A stretch of DNA of 64,000 nt from contig CM035807.1 of the NCBI GenBank assembly GCA_020466095.1, positions 55,164,555-55,228,554 of the forward strand, given 5' to 3'. The notes beneath the pieces are model-generated. The model made no database searches. It saw only the letters and a program-made list of their open reading frames with translations, and was not told the DNA's origin. Positions 33,481 through 41,720 of the stretch are shown here, piece by piece; the stretch's first letter is position 1; every line of letters begins with the position of its first letter. Origin of the DNA: Chlorops oryzae (Eukaryota > Arthropoda > Insecta > Diptera > Chloropidae). The position numbers were made by a program, and so were the translations under genes.

Positions 33481-34564
33481 TAGATCTGAAATTACGATTA
33501 TAATTATTGTCATTTCTGTCGTTATAGTTTCTTCTATTTTGTCTATAATAGTTATTTCCTCTTGATCTGTTGTTAAAATTTCCTCGGCCCCTGTATCTAT
33601 TAGTGTTTTGGGCCCCATTGATATAATTAATCTGAACCGTCCCTGTCGATTCAGCTCCGAGTTCGATGAACTTGGTTATTGCATCGCCAGCGTTTGAAAA
33701 TTGGACTGCCCTCATTAGCTTTTTAACTTCATCAGATTTGGCATTCGTTTTTAACGCTTTGCACACCGATTGTGCTGAGTATGTTTTTGCTAAATGTGGT
33801 GCCATACCGTCTGATATGTATGCATTCTCTAATTGTTGACCTAGTGATTCAATTTCTTTTGCATATTCTGTGTCACTTTTGTTGTTCTGTTTCGTGCTCA
33901 GTAGTCGAGCAGAAATATTTTGTGAGGGTTCATATTTCACATTAGTAACCAATGTCTTTTTTATTGCTTCAATTGTTGACTCATTTGTTAGTAGTGTGCT
34001 CGCTGTGTTAGTCAATTTAGTTTTTATGAGAGACACAGCTATGGTCTCGTGGGTTTCTTTTATTGTGTTGAGTAAGTCTAACGCATTAACGAATTTTGAA
34101 AGGTTCTCTGCTTTGCCGTCAAACTCAGGTAGCAGTTTTGATGCAGTATTAATAAATTCTATTGGTGTCATTTTGTTTTCTATTTTTAATATTTTTTCGG
34201 ATGTGTCTGAGTCTGAATTTTCGCAATCACTAATTGGTTGAAGTGTGAGGTTTATTATTTTAGTTAGGCTAATTGGAATTTCTTGTTGTATTTTTAAGAG
34301 ATCAAAAAGAATTTTTAGTCTGCTTTTTATGGTAGAAAAATAATTTCTGAATTGAGTTTGGTGGGGTTCCGTAAGATTAGCGTATATTGTTCGACCTAAA
34401 CATGCTATTGTGTTATGACAGTCGAGAAGGATGCTAAGGTGTTTTAATTGGGTTTTTCTTGACGGGGGTTCTTTTTTATTTAAACATTTGTACGATTTAT
34501 CGAAATCTGTCTTTATCTCCTGCAATTTTTGTTGCACTTGTTCCCATGTGATGGGTGTTGTCAT
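31862..34564 (-). CDS. Chimeric frame: gypsy Gag fused to a non-LTR reverse transcriptase
   Basis: A single 900-codon frame opens at ATG 34564. Residues 1-361 are 412/mdg1-type Gag: N-terminal helices, the capsid region around LLPEFDGKAENLSKFVNAL, then an Asn/Arg/Tyr-rich nucleic-acid-binding tail (NNRSRGNNYYRQNRRN). At about 33480 it passes in phase, without a stop, into the CR1/jockey-group RT (MLKIHEVFEK onwards). It ends in the RT thumb at a frameshift. Gag would form particles; the attached RT keeps YADD. The fusion is an accident of insertion in the same orientation and phase. No evidence shows that it is expressed. Confidence 0.8.
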   Translation of the reverse strand: MTTPITWEQVQQKLQEIKTDFDKSYKCLNKKEPPSRKTQLKHLSILLDCHNTIACLGRTIYANLTEPHQTQFRNYFSTIKSRLKILFDLLKIQQEIPISLTKIINLTLQPISDCENSDSDTSEKILKIENKMTPIEFINTASKLLPEFDGKAENLSKFVNALDLLNTIKETHETIAVSLIKTKLTNTASTLLTNESTIEAIKKTLVTNVKYEPSQNISARLLSTKQNNKSDTEYAKEIESLGQQLENAYISDGMAPHLAKTYSAQSVCKALKTNAKSDEVKKLMRAVQFSNAGDAITKFIELGAESTGTVQINYINGAQNTNRYRGRGNFNNRSRGNNYYRQNRRNYNDRNDNNYNRNFRSNMLKIHEVFEKNVPLRRKRISNAACLWYTAEVKRAIRERNKRHNKWKHNPTLINWNNFKYSRNQAVAIVRASKKRYFLAKLDVSQTSSKLWSNIRQLGICNKAVSKCNLDPNLLNRYFLSIVPERNTLSDIPLNIENPLQLNNTATFQFYGVSEYEVAQCTLKVKSNATGHDGMSIKFIKLILPFILSPFTHLINHCLTTSTFPDLWKVAIVNPIPKKASATEASHYRPISILPSLSKVCERIMSKQINDHLSSNNLLSVFQSGFRSGHSCETALIKILDDIREKYDKNYVTLLCLLDFSKAFDSVSHALLCKKLTNFFNFSNTAVKLIQSYLHARYQKVKVGNNFSDLLLVLSGVPQGSILGPLLFCMFINDLFALVKNSKVHAYADDFQLYLARPVGLIEDLSFRLNEDLKCIFMWASNNSLKLNAEKSFVLPIARSHNSCINLPSLLVGEIPLKFVDCTVNLGFHLNSSLSAKTHINSVVRRVYSALRNLRRFSNATPVEVRGRLVKQLIMPIICYSQNVFLHFGFFIPTVVASCF

Positions 34565-34586
34565 TGAAAAAACGATTACAAAATAA

Positions 34587-34880
34587 TTAAATTCTTGGTT
34601 CTGTAGCTACCCTTCTATTTGCTGTTTTAATATGACTTTTTATTAGCGCATAGATTGAAATGAGAAATAAAAGTAATACAACACCGATTATTATATGCAA
34701 GGCGCTAATGCCGGTTTCGTTGTTGTTTTTCATTGATATCTCATTGCGAAATAATTGTTCTTTTAGTGTGTCTATTTCTTTTTCCTGGCTTTCAATTTCA
34801 TTTCCTTGGCTTTGTTTTCCAATTTCATAGCTAGTGGTGGCAACAAATATGGCACTTAATGCTTTTTTCCACCAAGACAT
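34587..34880 (-). CDS. Small single-pass membrane protein ORF in gypsy leader
   Basis: 97 codons from ATG, ending 23 bases before the gag ATG (34564). The protein has a basic/hydrophobic start (MSWWKKALSAIFVATTSYEI), a charged heptad-like helix (about residues 30-50, EIESQEKEIDTLKEQL) and a strong transmembrane segment (about residues 61-80, HIIIGVVLLLFLISIYALI), followed by a basic tail. It is not Gag, Pol or a known Env; it lacks cysteines and a cleavage site. Some 412/mdg1-group elements carry small extra leader ORFs, so this may be a family trait. Function unknown. Confidence 0.6.
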   Translation of the reverse strand: MSWWKKALSAIFVATTSYEIGKQSQGNEIESQEKEIDTLKEQLFRNEISMKNNNETGISALHIIIGVVLLLFLISIYALIKSHIKTANRRVATEPRI

Positions 34881-35129
34881 TTTAATTTTGATTTGTATAA
34901 AATTATTGAAATGGAAAAATTTGCAAAATCGATATATCTTTTTTTTTTTAATTTTATTTTAGTTAAATTGAACTCAATTGAATGCTAAATATTTTGAATA
35001 CGTTGCTTAATGCCATGTAATGTTTATTTTTTTATTTTTTTATTTGTATATATAAAGATTTATTTATTTTTTTTGTTTTGCTGTGAAAGAACATTGATTA
35101 GATTTTTAGCAGCGAAAAGTCGCTTTTTG

Positions 35130-35471
35130 CTAAAGTTTATCTGCAAGGTGCTGTGAAGCACTCTTTTGGTTGAGGATAGCCTCAAGTTCGCCAATTTTTC
35201 TCCAGTTTTCTGCAAGTACCCGGGGTTCAGTTGTTCTTTCCGCTTGTTGGATGAGTGCAGCCCTCATGCGCCGAAGTCTATTCTTTATACCGCCGCGTCT
35301 TTTGGGTTTCTTCAGGATGGGAATACTAGTAAGTCTTTCTTCTTTCAGTTGTTCTTTATCTGCGATTTGCTTAAGTTTCCGTGCTTGGTAGTCAGCTATT
35401 GTTATTGGTTTGGGAACCGCGTTTGGATTTTCCTCCAACTCTTGTTGTAGTGTTTTTACCATTGGGAACAA
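35130..35471 (-). CDS. Leader ORF of 412/mdg1-like gypsy
   Basis: 113 codons between the primer-binding site and the membrane-protein ORF. It is rich in Lys, Arg, Glu and Gln, with the segment ADYQARKLKQIADKEQ and the motif TSIPILKKPKRRGG. It resembles small leader ORFs of the 412 group; function unknown. A diverged partial relative (HARQAQKSIKESEE, then RIPQQKRPKRREG) lies at 43959-44060 and again in the duplicated copy near 48500-48600. The segment has therefore been kept as recognisable protein in at least two element copies. Confidence 0.6.
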   Translation of the reverse strand: MFPMVKTLQQELEENPNAVPKPITIADYQARKLKQIADKEQLKEERLTSIPILKKPKRRGGIKNRLRRMRAALIQQAERTTEPRVLAENWRKIGELEAILNQKSASQHLADKL

Positions 35472-35595
35472 CAGGAGCGGCCAGTATTTGTATTGATAAA
35501 AATGTCCTTTTTCTTTTTTTAGCAGGATCAGTAGTGTTTTAAAATAGGTCCGGCAGGATCAGCAACTCTCAGGATCGATCTGGCTTGGATCGCCA

Positions 35596-36020
35596 TGTAA
35601 TGTCTTTTGACATTATAAAATTAAAGATGTTTTTGTTTTTAATTTAGTTTGTTTTATTTATGTTGAAGGCGAGTGGAACGCCTTTGTTGGAGATTCAACT
35701 TAGAATGAATATCGCTTAGAATCAACATTGCTTATTTATACTAGTTTCTAAAAGGCAGCGATCGATGGCTTGCGATCGCTGACTCAATGTGCTGATGGAA
35801 AAGGGTCACTTGCATTCTGTAAACAAAGAGCGTCGTGTTGCGCACGTTGCGGCATTGATTTCTTTTGGGTCAGAAATGCAATAGATTTCATTTGGGTCAA
35901 AGTGGAAAGCAAAAGGGTGTCCGGTTGCGGCACCAAAGAAGAATGCTAATAGCGCATGTCATAAGTGATCAAAGAAGAATGCCGGTAGGAATGTCGAGCA
36001 AGTGGCCATTATCCATAACA
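35596..36020 (-). repeat. 5' LTR of the younger gypsy
   Basis: 425 bp, same length as the 3' LTR and about 99% identical. It ends ACATTACA on the minus strand, followed immediately by TGGCGATCC, the primer-binding position. Confidence 0.92.
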
Positions 36021-36024
36021 ATCA

Positions 36025-36431
36025 GTTGCTTAAGTGTATTATTGCCCTTTTCTTTAAATTCATCTTTGTTTATATATTCGCATATCGTCCGTGTAAATTT
36101 GTAAATTGTTGATGCCTAAGCTGTCGGCTTTTGCGTTAAAACTAGAAAATAATTGGCCTAAGTCAACTTTTTCATTAACATTACGGAAAGGGAAAACATA
36201 GTGCTTCAATAATATCGGGACGCTGGCAATTTCAAAGTCGGGCTTGAACGACTTTAGTTTTCTTACTTGTTTGCTTTTTGATTTAGTTATTTCTGAGATT
36301 TTTGTCTCATTATTTTCTGTTATGTCCTTAGAATCGTTGATATCTATGCGGGATAGCGCATCCGCTTCATAGTTGTCCTTTCCTGCTATATACTCCACCA
36401 CAAAGCCATACTCCTTTAAATCTAATCGAAT
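36025..36431 (-). pseudogene. Old gypsy RNase H tail, other half of the interrupted copy
   Basis: Frame 36060-36401 encodes [20 protein letters not shown], the RNase H C-terminus, and a Lys/Ser-rich tether. It continues the relic at 27265-28079, from which it is separated only by the 28080-36020 insertion. The right edge at 36431 is cut by an LOA-like fragment. Confidence 0.78.
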
Positions 36432-36432
36432 G

Positions 36433-36692
36433 CATGTACCCGGATGGATCTAGAACAAATACAGGAACTGGGTCCAGATGGTTCCTTGATGAAAATTCGA
36501 GACGCTTAATACCTATGGATCAAATTGCAACTGTTTTCCAAACGGAGATCTTTGCCATCCTAGACGTAGCAAACTTGGCCGTGGAAAGGTGGCAGGGCAA
36601 GAACATAGGAATCTGCAGAGACAGTCAAGCTGCACTAAACTATATCGCAAGATTTAATAGAGTTGAAATTGTATGGGTCCCGGGACACGGTG
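36433..36692 (+). pseudogene. LOA/R1-like non-LTR element, RNase H fragment (first half)
   Basis: The frame reads YPDGSRTNTGTGSRWFLDEN, then IATVFQTEIFAILDVANLAV, GICRDSQAALNYI and VEIVWVPGHG. This is the RNase H domain that follows RT in LOA/I-type elements (Asp of PDGS, Glu of QTEI, Asp of RDSQ). It breaks at CACAGTG (36693), the start of a Transib-like insertion, and resumes at about 39520. Confidence 0.8.
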
Positions 36693-36914
36693 CACAGTGC
36701 TTTGATCCCATACATTCGATGAGCAAAACTAGAAAGAAGTGCCGTAGGGCAATGAATTTTGGCATAAGTCCCTAATATGGCTTAATTACGAAAGTTTCGA
36801 AGTTTCATCAAAATTGACCCCTCCCACCACCCATCGCCCATACAACCCAAAGTTAGTTTTGGATATAAAATGGGTTTTTTGCTACAAATTTCATAATTGG
36901 GGGAAGAGCATATA

Positions 36915-38191
36915 TTAGGTGTAGTAAAAAGAAATCCATTATTTTTGCATTAAATTGAGGGCTTTATTTAAGATAGTTAGAATGACCCGATTTAGGTCAA
37001 ATATGCGCCGTTTTGTTCGATAACTTGTTGCCATTTTAAAGGTAATTTCATTATGCCTCTCTCATGGAAGCCCTCGTTCCTATTAGCAAAAAATTGAGAC
37101 AGTCGAATTTCAGAAGCCTCTCTTGAAGCGAATGTTTCACCAGCAAAATTGTTCGCCATGGACAGGAACAGATGGTAATCACTTGGTGCCAGGTCCGGAC
37201 TATAAGGTGGATGCAGAAGAACCTCCCAACCAAACTCCCGGAGCTTCTGGCGAGTCACTATCGATGTGTGTGGCCTGGCGTTGTCCTGATGGAACACAAT
37301 TCCTCTCCTATTGGCCAAAGCTGGCCGCTTATGGGCGATTGCTTCCTTCAGACGGTCCAATTGTTGACAGTAGAGTTCCGAGTTAAGAGTTTTGCCGTAT
37401 GGGAGCAGCTCATAGTAGATAATTCCCTGCCAATCCCACCAAACACACAGCAAAACCTTCCTGGCCGTCAATCCTGGCTTGGCCACCGTTTCCGCCGGTT
37501 CACCGTGTTTCGACCACGACCGTTTTCGCTTGACGTTGTCGTAAGTGACCCACTTTTCATCACCAGTCACCAACCGCTTCAGAAATGGGTCGATTTTGTT
37601 GTGGTTCAGCAGCGATTCGCAGATGGAAATTCGGTCTATGAGGTTTTTTTGCGTTAACTCGTGTGGCACCCATACATCGAGCTTCTTTGTGTATCCAGCC
37701 TTATTCAAATGAATCCAAACGGTTTTTTGTGCAATCTTTAGCTCTTTTGCAATCGAAACAGTGCTAACATGACGGTCGGACTCGATAATTTCCATGATTT
37801 TATCGACATTTTCGACAATTGGCCTTCCAGTGCGTGGTGCATCCTTGACATCGAAGTTACCGGAACGGAATCGACGAAACCAAAATTGCGCATGATTGGC
37901 TGTTACAGTATCAGGTCCATAAACGCTATTCACATTTTCAGCCGCCTGGCTTGCGTTTTCTCCCTTATCGAAGAAAAACTGTAAAATGTAGCGAATTTTC
38001 TCTTTGCTGATGTCCACCTTTGGCAAGCTCTCAAACAAAACTGAAACAATCAATCAAAAAAGCTTTTTTAGTAGGAACTGTCATCTTTCTAATGCCCCCT
38101 AGGGGAACACGATCGGACTTATACAACGCGAGATGCAGATAAATAACGCCGTCTATTGGAAAAATAATGGATTTCTTTTTACTACACCTAA
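36915..38191 (-). mobile_element. Mellifera-subfamily-like mariner, complete ends
   Basis: 1277 bp with inverted repeats TTAGGTGTAGTAAAAAGAAA at both ends (one mismatch or none over the first 18 bp), flanked by TA at 36913-36914 and 38192-38193. It is inserted in the Transib-like element. The transposase is on the minus strand. Confidence 0.9.
36992..38053 (-). CDS. Mariner transposase, uninterrupted DD34D frame without its ATG
   Basis: An open frame of about 350 codons encodes the whole mariner transposase. The N-terminal helix-turn-helix pair (YILQFFFDKGENASQAAENV; VSTVSIAKELKIAQKTVW) binds the terminal repeats, with GRPIVENVDK between. The catalytic residues are VTGDEKWV (Asp), FHQDNARPH (Asp) and YSPDLAPSDYHLF (Asp, 34 residues later). 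WVPHEL and the C-terminal KWQQVIEQNGAYL are intact. The family start before SKEKIRY is usually Met; here the codon is GTG (KVDISKEK), and no ATG precedes it in frame. The core is thus intact but the start is probably lost. Confidence 0.9.
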   Translation of the reverse strand: MIVSVLFESLPKVDISKEKIRYILQFFFDKGENASQAAENVNSVYGPDTVTANHAQFWFRRFRSGNFDVKDAPRTGRPIVENVDKIMEIIESDRHVSTVSIAKELKIAQKTVWIHLNKAGYTKKLDVWVPHELTQKNLIDRISICESLLNHNKIDPFLKRLVTGDEKWVTYDNVKRKRSWSKHGEPAETVAKPGLTARKVLLCVWWDWQGIIYYELLPYGKTLNSELYCQQLDRLKEAIAHKRPALANRRGIVFHQDNARPHTSIVTRQKLREFGWEVLLHPPYSPDLAPSDYHLFLSMANNFAGETFASREASEIRLSQFFANRNEGFHERGIMKLPLKWQQVIEQNGAYLT

Positions 38192-38199
38192 TATATATG

Positions 38200-39127
38200 C
38201 GATCTTATCAAAAAATAATACTTCATTGCTATTAACCCTTCTTCCTCCATAAATTTCGCAAGATTTGTATTACTGTTTTCACGTTTGCGTCTTAAGTCTT
38301 TTCGTATACAGTTCTGTTAAAAAAAGTGAGAAAGATAAAGCAAAGACTTTAGACTTAATTTTGTTAAAAAATCGGGCACATTTTCAAATAATTGCAGCGA
38401 AAAACAACGAAGGAAAAGACTTATAAATGAATGCACATTTGATAAATATTCAAAAGCATACTTTTTGGCTGAATTTAAGAGTGTTTTCTTACAAAGAAAA
38501 CCTTAGTATAACTCATGAAAATATACATTTTTAAAATCTTCCTTTTCTTTATTTGTTGGTTCAATAGAAGTCTGATTTTTGCATAACTCATTAGAGCAAT
38601 ATTAATATAAGGTATTAAAAATAGGAATAACAAAATACCCGTTTTTCTGTATAGTTTTTTTTAACTCCATTAAAGTTTCGATATTTTTTTTTACTATGAA
38701 ACAAAAATTTGTGCCTTTTTCAAGCCGAAAAGCAAAATGATAATAAACTCCTTTGCCTAGAAGCATATTTTTAATGTACTTCTCATATATTGAAAAAGTT
38801 AAAACAACAAATCTAAAGTCTACCTAGCAAAAAATGTGTTTCTGGAAATTTCTTGCGAAACAGCTTGAAACAAGTTTTTAATAACCAAGAAAAAAGCTTA
38901 TGGGACAAATGTTCTTTGATTTTTGGTTCGATAGAAGTCTGATTTTTTCATAACTTAGAAGAATATATAACGAATAGAAAATGGGATTAAAAAAAACCGT
39001 TTTCCGGATTTTTTTTTTACTCCATTTTGCAATTTTTGAATATCCAACCAAAAATTAGTGTTTTTCAAAGCAAAAAAACAAAATGATATCAAGCCAATAA
39101 GCCCTAAAGTATATTTTTTATTTATTA
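38200..39127. repeat. Two-unit 368-bp tandem repeat, AT-rich
   Basis: ATAGAAGTCTGATTTTT at about 38565 and 38933, and TATATTTTT...ATATATTGAA blocks further on, repeat with a period of about 368 bp and substantial divergence. The second unit is interrupted by the palindromic MITE at 39128. Otherwise no gene. Confidence 0.6.
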
Positions 39128-39244
39128 GTGGTATTCAAGCAACAGTGCAAATCGCAGTGTGAAATATTTGCACTTGTCAAATTGCGTACAAAAAAGCAGT
39201 GCAAATATTGCACACTGCGATTTGCACTGTTGCTTGAATACCAC
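39128..39244. mobile_element. 117-bp palindromic MITE with TATTA duplication
   Basis: GTGGTATTCAAGCAACAGTG at the left is exactly inverted at the right end, and pairing continues through TGCAAATCGCAGTGTG for about 50 bp per arm. It is flanked by TATTA at 39123-39127 and 39245-39249. It lies in the second unit of the 368-bp tandem repeat, whose first unit approximates the empty site. Confidence 0.8.
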
Positions 39245-39519
39245 TATTACTTATATATTGAAGAAGATAAAAAATTAAAATTGAAGTCAATTCAAAAAAA
39301 ATAAATTTTTTCAATTATTTTTAGTGAATCGACTTGAGCGAATTTTTTTAATAAAGTAGTTTTGCTAAAAATCGTCTTAGTTGATGGTGGTGATCTAAAG
39401 AGTCAAACCATAAATATTTTTCTATAATTATATTAGCTGTTTTATTATCTTTCCGAAAATATATATTTCATCAATATATTATAATAATTTTTTTTTTGTC
39501 TATGGAACGAAGCACTGTG

Positions 39520-40165
39520 CATTGCATCCCGGGAAATGAGATAGGAGATGATATGGCAAATCAGGGATCAGAGAGTGTGCCAATGGGACCTAAACCAATA
39601 ATAACTCCTAGCTCTGAAGGTCTGAAGCGCTGGATCGTTTCCTACGCGGCGAAAGCCCACAAGAAGAGATAGTCCAGCTTTTCGACTTGCAGATCAACCA
39701 AGTCCTTCGTTAAAGAGCCAAACGCGAGAATCGCAGACTTTCTTCTTCAACTGAAGAGAACTGATCTGCTTAATCTTGTAGGCTTAATAACAGGACACAT
39801 AAAATGTGGTCGTCATATGGCGAAAACTGGTGTCGTCACGGACTCAAGGACGAGGACAGTGTGGAACATTTCCTCTGCTACTGCCCCGCTATCTCATGGG
39901 CCAGAATGGGAGTGTGGGGCCGCGACGTACTGAACATGGAAAACATTCATTCTATAGCTCTCACGGAAATTCTTGGTTTCCTCAAGAGAACCAGGAAGTT
40001 CCGTGAGAGTTAAATCCCTCAACTCTTTTCCTTCCACCTTCCCATTCCCTTCTTTTCCACCTTCTTCTTCCTTCGGGACGACAAAATGGGGGAAAATTTG
40101 CCTGATTGCCAAGGGACTTAATGTCCCTCCCACCCTCATATCATCATCATCAATATTTTTGGTTG
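39520..40165 (+). pseudogene. LOA/R1-like non-LTR element, 3' part with zinc-finger region and (ATC)n tail
   Basis: Resumes the RNase H with HCIPGNEIGDDMANQGSE. It then encodes the C-terminal region LLNLVGLITGHIKCGRHM and, in another frame, EDSVEHFLCYCPAI, the cysteine/histidine motif near the end of such proteins. The last part has several frames and a stop. It ends near CATATCATCATCATCAA, a trinucleotide tail usual in LOA/R1-type elements. It is the continuation of 36433-36692. Confidence 0.78.
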
Positions 40166-40194
40166 TAGTAATGCATTTTTTTAATTACTGAAAT

Positions 40195-40494
40195 GATTTT
40201 TTACATTCATCTTTCCACTCAAAAGGTATATTTTTTCTGCATAGTCTTGTTAGAACTCTCGAATATTTAGCGAAATTTTCTATAAATCTTCTGTAATAAT
40301 TGCAAAATGCAACAAATCTTTTTACTTCGTCTGGTTTTTTTGAGGGGTAGGATAGTTTATTACGGTGTCATATTTGCTTTCGTCAGGCAAAATACCTTTC
40401 TCAGTACATTTATGCCCCAAATAAGTGTACTAATCTATTACTGATATTTTGGTCTCATTTTTTCTGTCATTCTCTTAAAATCGTTGTTATCTAT
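40195..40494 (-). pseudogene. Gypsy RT thumb fragment
   Basis: The minus strand encodes KCTEKGILPDESKYDTVINY followed by thumb residues (FAIITEDL, AEKIYLLSGK) in broken frames. It overlaps in content with the RT piece at 41340-41720, so at least two gypsy copies or a rearrangement are involved. Confidence 0.65.
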
Positions 40495-40496
40495 TA

Positions 40497-40984
40497 CTAC
40501 GTTTATGCGTATGCCTTATTCGCGAATAAGAATATTGCGAATAGCGAACTTTACCGTATAAACGGTCTTATTCACGAATAGCTAATTCACGAAAGTTATT
40601 CGTGAATAGTGAGACTATTCGCGATAAACATGAGAGGTGATGCTACATTTTTCGCTGATTTCTCTCTTTTTGACGATCAGGCAGCGCTTTTTTAAATTTC
40701 AGTTCAAAATTCTAACAAATAAGATGGAGAACGGAAAGGAAAACAACCGCTGTACATATATGGATAATACTTAAATCAGAGTGGCAAGTTTTCACTTTTG
40801 AAAAACTAATTGGTAAAAGCGTTCGTGATGCTATGAAATCATATGTTTTAATGTGTGCTACCATTTCATTTCATTTTGGCAGTCAGGTAGCGCTAAGAAC
40901 AACTAATGTGGGTTGCCGTTTAAACGGTGACTTCACTATTCGCGATATTCTTATTCGTGAATAAGGTTGAACGTATAAACGTAG
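40497..40984. mobile_element. 488-bp MITE with TA duplication, nested in gypsy
   Basis: Inverted ends CTACGTTTATGCGTATGCC and CTACGTTTATACGTTCAACC (right, inverse), followed on both sides by CTTATTCGCGAATAAGAATAT-type inverted blocks. TA flanks at 40495-40496 and 40985-40986. It is rich in ATTCGCGAATA palindromes. It splits a gypsy RNase H/tether relic. No coding capacity. Confidence 0.82.
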
Positions 40985-40986
40985 TA

Positions 40987-41720
40987 TATTCTTTCTCTGC
41001 TATATACTCCACCACAGAGTCATAATCCTCTAAATCTAATCGAATGCGTGTTAATTTTGTTTTTATGAAAAATCTCTTGCCATTAATGTATGGTCGAAAG
41101 TAATTTATTGCCCAATGTATACATAAACACATGGATTTCGTGAAATCCATATCGACATCCAAGCGTTCACACGACAATATCGCCATTGAGAGGATTTGGT
41201 TTGACAGCCATTCATCTGTTTGTAGTGCTGCCAATTTTAGGGAAATTTCCTTAAACATTTTTTGGGATACTTTTAACAAAAAATTGTAGGGACAAAAGTA
41301 CAGATTAAAATCGTCAAATGTACGGAATTTTTGATGTAACACCTTTGTCAGTACATTTATGCCCCAAATAAGCGACTTCTCTGTTAAAGAAAAAACATTT
41401 TTCAGGATGCAATTTCAAATTATATTTTCGGAAAAATTCAAAACCGGCACGTAAATTCTTGAGAATGTGCTTTTCCGAACATTCTAACACTACCAAATCG
41501 TCCATATAAAGAAATGTTTGTGCGGGTGATAAGCCCGCAAAGGCCAAAGTCATCATTCTTTGGAATGAGTGGCGCGATTTTGAGGCCGTATGGCAATCGT
41601 TTGAACTGGTAATTTCGAATTTCTGTTGAAAATTATATTATTTTTCTTGACGCGCTATCGAGATCGATCTACTGAAAAAAAAAAACCGGATGTAAGATCC
41701 AAACATCAATTAATCTTTTA
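40987..41720 (-). pseudogene. Gypsy RT palm and RNase H relic
   Basis: Reading leftwards, 41640-41340 encodes RT with TRLPYGLK-like and AQTFLYMDDLVVLECSEKH (catalytic YMDD), then NLKLHPEKCFFFNREVAYL and LGHKCTDKG. 41340-40990 gives FKEISLKLAALQTDEW and the RNase H tail KTKLTRIRLDLEDYDSVVEY. A deletion joins the two parts. An irritans mariner is inserted at its right edge (41721). Confidence 0.8.

Larger units (their letters stand above)
28080..36020 (-). mobile_element. Younger 412/mdg1-like gypsy retrotransposon, LTR to LTR, RT deleted
   Basis: Both 425-bp LTRs are present, with a 4-bp target duplication ATCA at 28076-28079 and 36021-36024. On the minus strand the order is 5' LTR, primer-binding site TGGCGATCCAAGCC, leader ORF, small membrane-protein ORF, gag, protease, RNase H tail, integrase, polypurine run AAAAAGGGAGG, 3' LTR. 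The RT and most of RNase H are deleted at about 30470. A CR1/jockey-group element (31229-33480) sits in gag. It landed inside an older gypsy of similar kind. Confidence 0.92.
36693..39519. mobile_element. Transib-like element with CACAGTG ends, host of a mariner
   Basis: The left end CACAGTGCTTTGATCC and right end, inverse CACAGTGCTTCGTTCC, form terminal inverted repeats that split the LOA-like RNase H. The left subterminal part shares sequence with the CACAGTG MITE at 42906-43844, including a TTTCATCAAAAT...CCCACCACCCATC block, so both belong to one family. The 5-bp flanks (CGGTG and CATTG) match at only three positions. The interior holds a mariner, a palindromic MITE and a tandem repeat, but no Transib transposase. 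Confidence 0.7.

Noticed and set aside
33870..34241. 123-codon plus-strand frame rich in hydrophobic residues
   Set aside because: Antisense shadow of gag.
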